NCBI GenBank assembly: GCA_964632485.1
Contig: CAZWDO010000001.1
Coordinates: 5,445 to 39,706, forward strand
Length of the DNA: 34,262 nt
From: CAZWDO01 sp964632485 [NCBI: uncultured bacterium]
Lineage (GTDB): Bacteria > JAGOEH01
Direction: 5' to 3'
Shown: one piece after another, positions 17,352-24,280 of the stretch
How positions within the stretch are numbered: the first letter of the stretch is position 1
Layout of the letters: every line of letters begins with the position of its first letter
Notes under the pieces: generated by a model
The model's input: only the letters and a program-made list of their open reading frames with translations
The model's database searches: none
Told to the model about the DNA's origin: nothing
Made by a program: the position numbers and the translations under genes

Positions 17352-17564
17352 ATGATGGCAAATTATTACTGTGAATATTGTGGAGCAAAAGAGTCAAGTA
17401 TTTTTAAGCTCACATCGGAGTATTGCCCAAAACACCCCGACGGAAGCGGTAAGGGCAAGCACAAACTATATGAAGGAAGTGAAAAAGACAGTTATACCTG
17501 TAAATACTGTGGCCAATCATTTGATTCATTGTTTCGACTAACTTCAACAGGAGTTTCGTCATAG
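17352..17564 (+). pseudogene. Small CxxC zinc-ribbon protein, 3' end replaced by an insertion sequence
   Basis: The product reads YYCEYCGAKESSIFKLT, YCPKHPDGSGKGKHKLYEG, then YTCKYCGQSFDSLFRLT. This is two tandem copies of a small C2-HC/zinc-ribbon-like unit (CxxC, then C and H about 15-20 residues later) known from short proteins in Bacteroidota and relatives. The second unit stops after its CxxC half. The native sequence ends at 17547, exactly where the left inverted repeat of the IS begins, and the last five codons before TAG are IS sequence. The second C/H pair is therefore missing. The first unit could still fold, so a partly functional product is possible. The start is ATG 17352 or the adjacent ATG 17355. 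Confidence 0.7.
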
Positions 17565-18526
17565 AGAGTTGAATATACCAGTTAACTCATTAAACGCCAA
17601 TGAAAAATTTAGTTTATCATTGGTGGGGGTAAATCAACTGGTATTGAACTGGCGCAAATTCAGCTCCTCAATAAAACGTTTGTGAATTTTACTGGGTTCG
17701 GTAATCATGGTTTGGGTAGATTCCATCGAATAAATAATCACCGCTTCTTCTATCTCCTCAAGTATTTCGACAATGTTTGAAATACTCATTTCGATCCCGC
17801 TGTCCTTGCTGCTCTTTTCCACCAACTTGATCAGCAGATAAGCCAACACGTTGACAAACGATTGGACGACGATTTTCGAATCAGTCCAATGATAGATCGG
17901 GGTATAATCGACAATATCCCCGCCCTTAAAATTTCTGAATAGATCTTCGATTTTGTATTTATCATGATATAATCGGATCATTTCCTCTGCCGACATACTC
18001 AGATCGTAGCTGAACAACAAGCGTTTTCCAAATTCTTTCTTTTTTTGGATCGCTTCGGTTTTCACCTTGAAGTGAATTTCCCGTTCATCATCGTTGCATA
18101 GCAGATTATATCCCAGGTAGCGTTCGGCTTTCGAATTTTTGATATAGAGTGTCCGGATTTTGTCGTCGCTGCTCTTCGATTTGCCGCGAATCTCTTCCTT
18201 GATCAGCCGTTGAACTTCAAGTATCCGATTTTCAAATGAGCGCAACTGATGGTTTTTTTCTATCTCGGAATAGGTCATCACAACCCTGGCTTTCCGATTA
18301 AATACAATCTCTTCACGATCCGTATAGCGCCATTTCGAGTATTCACGGTCAATTTGCTTCAGTTTGTTCAGCTTTTTTGTGATTCGTCCCATACTTACAA
18401 TATAACAATCAATCAATTGTTTGTCAGTGTTTATTTATATATAAAAATACCCTCACAGACTTCATTTTGTAACCCATTGCAAAAAAATAACTTGCCAAAG
18501 AAAATTTAATTTTTACGAAACTCCTG
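17548..18526. mobile_element. Internally deleted IS4-superfamily (IS1634-like) element with intact 12-bp ends
   Basis: CAGGAGTTTCGT at 17548-17559 and its exact reverse complement ACGAAACTCCTG at 18515-18526 delimit a 979-bp element. It contains only the C-terminal half of a transposase on the minus strand, about half the size expected for this group. Flanking bases show no target duplication (left flank ...CTTCAA, right flank ATTAAT...). Each flank is a different truncated gene, so the element probably caused or marks an adjacent deletion. Confidence 0.8.
17634..18392 (-). pseudogene. Transposase C-terminal fragment (IS4 superfamily, IS1634-like)
   Basis: The frame is open from a TTG at 18416, and ATG 18392 (MGRITKK) is a plausible in-frame start. 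About 250 residues remain of an expected 500 or more. The fragment includes the IS4-type YREK motif, here Y-x2-K-x3-E-x6-K within LYHDKYKIEDLFRNFK, carrying the catalytic Glu, and the conserved PIYHWTDSKIVVQSF block that follows it in IS1634 relatives. The N-terminal part bearing the first two catalytic Asp residues is missing. The 110 bases between the fragment and the right inverted repeat hold no coding match. The element is thus probably immobile unless a helper transposase acts on its ends. Confidence 0.8.
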
Positions 18527-18679
18527 ATTAATAGGGTCGGTATGATGCAGTTTTGCCAAATTCTAAATAACGGTAGTTTTGCCTGTCCCGCATTTGCCAA
18601 CTATCAATACAAGACGGTGGTATAGCTCTTCCGCTGCTTTGATTGATGCGATCACTTTATTTTCAATTGGCTCCGCCAT
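18527..18679 (-). pseudogene. brxF: 5' stub of BREX-3 brxF (P-loop protein), broken by TAG and by the IS
   Basis: Reading leftward from ATG 18679 (preceded by AAGGA at good spacing) gives 51 codons: MAEPIENKVI, then EELYHRLVLIVG, Walker A GKCGTGKT, TVI, an in-frame TAG at codon 39, then NLAKLHHTDPIN. This matches the N terminus of BrxF, the P-loop protein that starts BREX type 3 operons, as I recall it: RLVLLVG-SGSGKT, VLQN(V/L)A, then INVNL. The TAG sits where Q is expected (CAG to TAG, one change). The match ends exactly at 18527, where the IS right end begins, and the rest of brxF and the downstream BREX genes are absent. This is a relic of a lost defence operon. The identification rests on remembered family sequence. 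Confidence 0.7.
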
Positions 18680-18987
18680 TGTCTATTCCTTGCTAAAACC
18701 CTTGATTTTTATTCAGTTCTCAAATGTTTCGTTCATAATGTTTCTTGCATATATGTCCTTTTACATAACAAATGAGAGTCTCCTTTAACCTAACAATTGT
18801 AAGGATGCAGGACAATATTGGTATCTAAGCCAAATAGTATTTATTTTACGAAATAGCGGAAATATCATACTTTTAACCTCCCCTCATACTATAATCGTTA
18901 AAAGATTATTTCTAACAGTATCATAATTTAAAAATTTCTCAAATCAATATAGCGAACTAGCAGCCATTTGTCGACTATTTTTTATTG

Positions 18988-19138
18988 TTGACAAATTTTT
19001 TGTGCTATCGTTATATTGCAAAAAAAGGAACAGATTATGAAAAATAATCAAACCGTGTCCATGATTGCAATTGACCCCAATCCATTGCAAAACATGTTGC
19101 TTAAGTTCAACTTTGGATTCTACTCGGATATGTTTTAA
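18988..19138 (+). promoter_or_regulatory. Promoter-like sequence plus 33-codon ORF
   Basis: TTGACA (18988-18993), a 17-bp spacer and TTATAT (19011-19016) are followed by AAGGA (19025-19029) and an ATG at 19037 opening a 33-codon frame that ends at 19138. The signals look real. The ORF runs antisense into the IS630 remnant, so it is probably the 5' end of a gene whose body was replaced by that insertion. I recognise no family. Confidence 0.4.
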
Positions 19139-19192
19139 CACTTTTCTAGTCAATTTAATAAAAAGACTTTCTATCAAATTTAACCACTCTCG
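19050..19192 (-). pseudogene. IS630-family transposase C-terminal remnant
   Basis: The minus strand reads REWLNLIESLFIKLTRK, then HIRVESKVELKQHVLQWI and VNCN. This matches the end of IS630-type DDE transposases (SWLNxIExxFSxLxRxxL...SxxEL...I). It lies in a frame bounded upstream by a TGA (19193-19195), and the match fades after VNCN. Only about 45 residues remain, so this is a decayed insertion. The frame continues to 18944 without recognisable sequence. Confidence 0.65.
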
Positions 19193-19267
19193 TCAGCGGG
19201 GTGGAATTACAATTTTCAACGACGTCTCACATCGTCCAGGTGAATTTGTTTTGACTATCCCGCCGTT

Positions 19268-19356
19268 GATGCTGGTTTCGGACTTGATCCGGTATCCAGC
19301 TTTTAATTGTGGATTCCTGCCTACGCAGGAATGACAGAGGGGAAAGGCAGGAATGA
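19268..19356. repeat. Inverted and variant copies of the palindromic repeat
   Basis: At 19268-19300 a diverged copy lies in the opposite orientation (GGTTTCGGACTTGATCCGGT then ATCCAGC). At 19311-19336 is a variant unit, GGATTCCTGCCTACGCAGGA then ATGACAG, with a different stem (ATTCCTG/CAGGAAT); a further partial CAGGAATGACAG lies at 19348-19359. Both kinds share the ATGACRG tail. Confidence 0.65.
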
Positions 19357-19535
19357 CAGAATCGATTACATGGATGTCGCTAAGGAGAGGGTATTGGGGG
19401 GAAAATTGGAAGTGTCGGGGTTAGTGGATGCCGGAGACGCTCGCAATGACCAGGGCGCTGGCACATGATTGTGAGCGTTGAGTTATCAACATAAATTATT
19501 TGCCACACGCAATTTTTAGATATGACAAAAATCAC

Positions 19536-19564
19536 TTGACAATTTAACCAAATCAATCTATAAT
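19536..19564 (+). promoter_or_regulatory. Perfect consensus sigma70 promoter
   Basis: TTGACA (19536-19541), a 17-bp spacer and TATAAT (19559-19564) match the consensus exactly. The leader of about 65 bases to ATG 19636 contains a short GCGAT/ATCGC hairpin (about 19574-19591) and ends in GGAGG. It should drive the PAS fragment and probably the cysteine hydrolase behind it. Confidence 0.8.
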
Positions 19565-19635
19565 TGAATAGGAGCGATTTCCCCTGATCGCGATTGAATA
19601 CCGATGGTGCATTGTCAATCTGGACGGAGGATAAC

Positions 19636-19917
19636 ATGACCCCGGATCATTACCAAAGTATGATCCAAAGCGCACTTTTTGGCTATAAATTTTATAAAGT
19701 AATTCCCAATGCTCAGGGAGCCCTGATCGATTACCGGTTTTTGGAAGCCAACCCGGCTTTTAAGCGCCTGACCGACCTGCAGGTCGCGGATATTGTCGAT
19801 CGTCCCGTTATAGAAGTGGTCCCTCCCATAGAACAGGACCGTATCGACTGGATCGGATTTTATGGGAGAATTGGGCGCGATTGTGGAATTGCATGGTTAA
19901 AACAGATCGCACCATAA
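19636..19917 (+). CDS. Truncated PAS-domain protein
   Basis: ATG 19636 follows GGAGG; a TTG at 19594 is in frame but has no ribosome-binding site. The 93-residue product matches the N-terminal part of a PAS sensor domain of the type preceding histidine kinases (YKVIPNAQGALIDYRFLEANPAFKRLT, DRPVIEVVPPIE, DWIGFYGRIG). It diverges after IGFYGRIG, before the final PAS strands, and stops. No kinase follows in any frame, so it is probably a remnant of a PAS-kinase, although its promoter and ribosome-binding site are excellent and a small sensor-like peptide could still be made. The cysteine hydrolase starts 36 bases downstream. Confidence 0.6.
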   Translation: MTPDHYQSMIQSALFGYKFYKVIPNAQGALIDYRFLEANPAFKRLTDLQVADIVDRPVIEVVPPIEQDRIDWIGFYGRIGRDCGIAWLKQIAP

Positions 19918-19953
19918 AAGGTGGACTTGAACCCCCAACCCTGAGGAGAAGGT

Positions 19954-20514
19954 ATGCACCGGAATGAAAAAACTGCATTATTGATCATCGACATGCAAAA
20001 CGATGTAATGAACATGGTCCCCACCGGACGATCGGTGGCGCCGGCCATTCGTCGGGTTTTAGACTTTTGTCGGGAAAAACAAATTCCAGTCATTCACAAG
20101 CTACGTGTTCATCGCCCTGACGGAGTGGATGTGGAACGCTTTCGTCTCGAGCTTTTCAAGCGAGAGCCTTTTTTAGTCGAAGGGAGTACTGGAGCGGAGA
20201 TCGTCGCGGAACTGAGACCGATTGCCGGCGAATACCAGGTTCGCGGCGCCCGTTTCAGCGGATTTTTCCAAACCGATTTGCTACTGATACTTCACCGCTT
20301 AGGTGTTGAAACACTGGTCGTCTGTGGAGTGCAAACGCCCAATTGCGTACGATCTACGGTCGTCGACGGCATTGGCTACGATTTTCACACGGTGGTCTTG
20401 AGTGACGCCACCGCAGCCAAAACGTCAGAAATTCATGCCGCTAATCTTCTGGATATGCAAAATATGGGAGTTTCCATCCTCACCTGTCAAGAATGGCGCG
20501 AAAACCTCACATAA
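19954..20514 (+). CDS. Isochorismatase-like cysteine hydrolase
   Basis: The 186-residue protein starts at an ATG behind GAGGAGAAGG and has normal length for the family. The Rossmann-like start ALLIIDMQND places the catalytic Asp at D13. The nucleophile region LVVCGVQTPNCVR gives C131, and SDATAA and the final strand follow. The third triad position, usually Lys, falls in VRGARFSGFFQTD, where Arg/Gly occupy it. I recall a subgroup with the same RGARFS motif, so this may be family-typical rather than a defect. Such enzymes hydrolyse amide or ester-like small molecules (nicotinamide, N-carbamoyl compounds, isochorismate); the substrate cannot be assigned. It is probably cytoplasmic and co-transcribed with the PAS fragment from the promoter at 19536. 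Confidence 0.85.
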   Translation: MHRNEKTALLIIDMQNDVMNMVPTGRSVAPAIRRVLDFCREKQIPVIHKLRVHRPDGVDVERFRLELFKREPFLVEGSTGAEIVAELRPIAGEYQVRGARFSGFFQTDLLLILHRLGVETLVVCGVQTPNCVRSTVVDGIGYDFHTVVLSDATAAKTSEIHAANLLDMQNMGVSILTCQEWRENLT

Positions 20515-20618
20515 AAATTAGGAAACCATCCGCAAGCATGAAATTTTGTGAAATGTGAAGAAGCGAAAGCCATGAATAGTGTAAAACAGACAGCTTTCAA
20601 CATCTTTCGGAGATTTTT

Positions 20619-20936
20619 ATGAAAAGATTTTGATATTGGTTCGTCTGGCTCGCGCTGGCGATTGCCAGTCATGCGCATAAAGAACCCCTGATTGGTGTAC
20701 ACAGGATATACACAATTGAGGAATTACGATTTCAGCGCGCCAGCCAATGGATACTAAACGACATGTTTTCAATGCGGGATGCAGTTTTTTTTTCGCTGAA
20801 AGCGTTGAATGCGCCGAAATCAAAAAAAAATATAGGTGAAATGTTTTCTCAACGAAAATCGGAACCAAATTACTGTCGATCAGTTATATTAAAAGATCGC
20901 AAGGTCATCCACAATGGCAAACATGACCTTGATTGA
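20619..20936 (+). pseudogene. Secreted-protein-like ORF interrupted by TGA at codon 5
   Basis: A GGAG (20609-20612) precedes ATG 20619. The frame reads MKRF, TGA, YWFVWLALAIASHAHKEP and stays open for 100 more codons to TGA at 20934. If the TGA were TGG (Trp), the start would be a good signal peptide with cleavage near SHA. The downstream part (VHRIYTIEELRFQRA...) has no family I recognise. It ends 29 bases before the start of the CheB-CheR gene. It is either a recent nonsense mutation, a sequencing error or chance. It fills most of the 450-bp gap, which otherwise shows nothing definite. Confidence 0.35.
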
Positions 20937-20965
20937 AGGTTATATTCCAAGAGGAGCTGATATCA

Positions 20966-23900
20966 ATGCAGGAAAAAAAAACAAAAAAAATATCCCGAAA
21001 AAAGAATCCACCAGTACTATTTGAAAGCAATCTGGTGGTCGTGGCAATCGGAGCTTCCGCCGGGGGGCTGGAAGCGCTCCAGGAATTCTTCAAGAATATG
21101 CCGACTGCCCCTGGTATCGCCTTTGTTGTGATTCAGCATCTTTCCCCGGACTATCGCAGTATGATGGATGAATTACTGGCGCGTCAGACTGTTATCCCTA
21201 TCCAGATCGCAGAAAACAATATGGCCATAAAAGCCGACAACATTTATCTGATTCCCCCAGGCAAGAATATTACAATATTTCATGATAAGTTGTACCTGGA
21301 AGAACAAAACCATAAAAAAGGCCCCAATCTGCCCATCAATATCTTTTTTCGTTCCCTGGCCGCCGACAAGGGCAAAAATGCCATTGGTGTGATTCTTTCG
21401 GGCACCGGCAGTGACGGAACGCTGGGGACGCGGGACATCAAGGAAGCCGGCGGCATGATCATGGTGCAGGACGAGCATTCCGCCAAATTCGACGGCATGC
21501 CCAAAAGCTCGATCGCCACTGGTTTGGTTTATTATATCCTCATTCCAGCGAAAATGCCTGAGGCACTGATCAATTTCATCAAACACCCGTTCGTCAAAAA
21601 AAGCCAGGCACTCGACAACCTGCTTTCGGATAATCTGGATAATCTCACGAAAATCATCATCATCCTTCGCGATTTCAGCGGCACCGATTTTTCATATTAT
21701 AAGGAAAATACTATTATCCGGCGACTGGAACGACGTTTAAGCATCAATCGCTTCGATAGCCTGGAGCAATACCTACCTTTTCTTGCCGAATCCGACAAGG
21801 AAAAAGACACGCTCTATCGGGAATTATTGATCGGTGTCACTCGCTTTTTTCGCGATCAGGAAGCTTTCGATGCCATTGCTAAACTGATCCTGCCCAATCT
21901 TTCCACTAAAAGTATTTGTCGTATATGGTCTGCAGGATGCTCTACCGGTGAGGAGGTTTACTCACTGGCCATTCTGATCAGTGAATATTTGGACAAAAAC
22001 AAGTTGAATTGCGAAGTGAAAATTTTTGCAACCGATATCGATCGCCATTCCATCGATCTGGCAGGCGCCGGTTTTTACCCCGACAGCATCGTGTTGGATG
22101 TGGACCCCGTTTTTCTGACCAAGTTTTTCCATCGCAAGGAAAACGGCTACCAGATCAACGAAACGATTCGCAAAATGATTATTTTTGCCTCGCATAATCT
22201 TTTAAGCGATCCACCTTTTTCCAAAATCGACCTTTTGGTGTGCCGCAATTTGTTCATTTATTTCAAACCCGAGGTTCAGACTCGTATGCTTTCAATGTTT
22301 TATTACAGCATTAATCCCGATGGTTATATCTTTCTGGGAAGCAGCGAGACCATCGGAGAAATGAGCCTGGCATTCGACTGCCTGGATGCCAAATGGAAAA
22401 TCTATCGCTACAAGATCGGATTTTCGCCACCGATTATCAAGGATATGCCGCTTCCCCGCATGATGACACCAGAATTCGATCGGAATTTGCTGAGAAAGAC
22501 GCATGCGCTGGATAACGTACGCTTTGACGGGTTGATCAATCTGGTAATGAATTCCTTTCTGCCGCCCTCGGTCATCATCGATACCAGTGACAATATTCTT
22601 CATGTGATCAACGATACCAGCCGGTTTATTAAACCGCAGCCAGGACGGTTTTCCCAAAATCTGCTTTCCAACCTGCCCCACGATCTGTCGCTTTTTGTCA
22701 GCACGTTGCTGAGACAGTTGAAACGCAACGGCAAGGAAATGATCATGGAAAGCCTGATAGGTATGAAAGGCTTCGAGACGCAAAAGATTGTGATCGAAGG
22801 GCGTCAGTTGAACACCGAGCGGTCAACCTACTATATGTTGAGTTTCCGATTGGAGGAGCCAGGAAAGAAAAAAGAGCACGTCAAGCCGGAACCGATAGAA
22901 CTTGATGAACAGTTTCTGAACAAAGTCGCGGATTTGGAACGAGAACTGCAATCCACCAAGGAAAGCCTGCAGGCCACGATTGAGGAACTGGAGACTTCCA
23001 ACGAGGAATTGCAATCCAGTAACGAGGAATTGATTGCTTCCAACGAGGAACTGCAAAGCACCAACGAGGAACTGCAATCGGTGAACGAAGAGCTCTATAC
23101 AGTAAACTCGGAGTTTCAACTCAAAATCGATGAATTGACCCGATTGAACAACGATATCAACAATTTGATGAAAAACACCGAAGTCGGAGCGCTCTATCTG
23201 GATCGCAGCCTATGCATCCGCAAGATCACGCCGCTGGTGACCCAGATTACCAATATTCGCCAGAGTGACATTGGCCGGCCTATCTCACATATTTCAATCC
23301 TTTCCCATGTCGATACCCTAATTGAGAAAATCATGCACGTCTCGGAGTCACTCCAGCCTATTGACGAGGAAATTGTCTTCCCTCAGGGTTCAACGTTTTT
23401 TATCCGCATTCGTCCCTATCGCACCGAATTCAACGCCGTAGAGGGCGTGCTGCTTACATTCGTTGACGTTACCAGCCTGAAGAAGGAAACCGTGCGCGCG
23501 GATTTGGCATCGCAACGGTTGACGGAAGCGCTGAAAATCGGCGAAATGGCCTGGTGGGAGTGGGACGTGCGTTCCGGGCAGGTCATTTTCGATGAACGCA
23601 AAGCCATCATGCTGGGCTATCGGGTTGATGAATTTCCAACTGACGTCCATGAAATATGCAAATTGATCCATCCTGACGACTTTGTGTTTACCATGCAGGC
23701 CATGCAGGATTATTTGGAAGGGTTGAGCGAGGAATGGAACTTGATGTACCGGATTCGCCGCAAGGATGGCGCCTATGGATGGTTTTACGATCGGGGATCG
23801 ATCGTGGAACGGGACTCTGAGAGCAAACCGCTTAAATTGATAGGCACCGTTATCGAAATCAGCAAGTTGAAAAAATTAGAGAATGATCTGCGCTATAGCC

Positions 23901-24280
23901 AGGAACTGTTTGAAACGTTTCTGAATAATAGCCCAATCGCTCAGACTATAGTGGATCACGACGGTTGGATAATTTATGCCAATAAACGCGCGGAAAGGAT
24001 TTTCGGTTTGAACCGCCGGGATATTCTAAACCGCACCTATAACGCCGATACCTGGATCATTCGCGATCTGAACGGGAATCCAATTCCGCCAGAACAGCTT
24101 CCTTTTTCCGTAATCCGGGAATCTGGTCGGGAAATATTCAATTTTCAGCATTATATCGAAGTGCCAGGAAAAAAATCTCGTCTGTTGAACATTAATGGCA
24201 GCCCAATCCAGGGTGAAGATAATAGGTTTAAAGGAGCTGTTTTTACTATAGGAGTAATGAATGAAGGACCTGAAAGTTGA
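20966..24280 (+). CDS. CheB-CheR-PAS fusion signalling protein
   Basis: ATG 20966 has GAGGAG 9 bases upstream; an in-frame TTG at 20933 lacks this. The protein is 1104 residues. Residues about 22-205 are a CheB methylesterase domain with the Ser-His-Asp triad visible: S31 in GASAGG, H58 in IQHLSPD, D150 in GTGSDGTLG. There is no N-terminal receiver domain. Residues about 215-485 are a CheR methyltransferase ([15 protein letters not shown] for [11 protein letters not shown]). A heptad region at about 645-735 is a chain of repeated EELxxSNEEL units, followed by three PAS domains (about 735-845, 850-970, 975-1095). Many relatives end in a histidine kinase; here the kinase is the next gene, which overlaps by 20 bases. 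It is probably cytoplasmic and may modify a receptor or kinase rather than act in classical chemotaxis, since no che or flagellar genes are nearby. Confidence 0.9.
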   Translation: MQEKKTKKISRKKNPPVLFESNLVVVAIGASAGGLEALQEFFKNMPTAPGIAFVVIQHLSPDYRSMMDELLARQTVIPIQIAENNMAIKADNIYLIPPGKNITIFHDKLYLEEQNHKKGPNLPINIFFRSLAADKGKNAIGVILSGTGSDGTLGTRDIKEAGGMIMVQDEHSAKFDGMPKSSIATGLVYYILIPAKMPEALINFIKHPFVKKSQALDNLLSDNLDNLTKIIIILRDFSGTDFSYYKENTIIRRLERRLSINRFDSLEQYLPFLAESDKEKDTLYRELLIGVTRFFRDQEAFDAIAKLILPNLSTKSICRIWSAGCSTGEEVYSLAILISEYLDKNKLNCEVKIFATDIDRHSIDLAGAGFYPDSIVLDVDPVFLTKFFHRKENGYQINETIRKMIIFASHNLLSDPPFSKIDLLVCRNLFIYFKPEVQTRMLSMFYYSINPDGYIFLGSSETIGEMSLAFDCLDAKWKIYRYKIGFSPPIIKDMPLPRMMTPEFDRNLLRKTHALDNVRFDGLINLVMNSFLPPSVIIDTSDNILHVINDTSRFIKPQPGRFSQNLLSNLPHDLSLFVSTLLRQLKRNGKEMIMESLIGMKGFETQKIVIEGRQLNTERSTYYMLSFRLEEPGKKKEHVKPEPIELDEQFLNKVADLERELQSTKESLQATIEELETSNEELQSSNEELIASNEELQSTNEELQSVNEELYTVNSEFQLKIDELTRLNNDINNLMKNTEVGALYLDRSLCIRKITPLVTQITNIRQSDIGRPISHISILSHVDTLIEKIMHVSESLQPIDEEIVFPQGSTFFIRIRPYRTEFNAVEGVLLTFVDVTSLKKETVRADLASQRLTEALKIGEMAWWEWDVRSGQVIFDERKAIMLGYRVDEFPTDVHEICKLIHPDDFVFTMQAMQDYLEGLSEEWNLMYRIRRKDGAYGWFYDRGSIVERDSESKPLKLIGTVIEISKLKKLENDLRYSQELFETFLNNSPIAQTIVDHDGWIIYANKRAERIFGLNRRDILNRTYNADTWIIRDLNGNPIPPEQLPFSVIRESGREIFNFQHYIEVPGKKSRLLNINGSPIQGEDNRFKGAVFTIGVMNEGPES

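Larger units (their letters stand above)
18680..19635. other. About 950 bp of AT-rich remnants with no intact gene
   Basis: This stretch holds the upstream leader of the brxF stub, an IS630 transposase remnant (about 19050-19192), a promoter-like sequence with a 33-codon ORF antisense to it, a diverged repeat cluster (19268-19356) and the promoter at 19536. The part 18780-18960 is very AT-rich and I see nothing definite in it. Confidence 0.5.
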
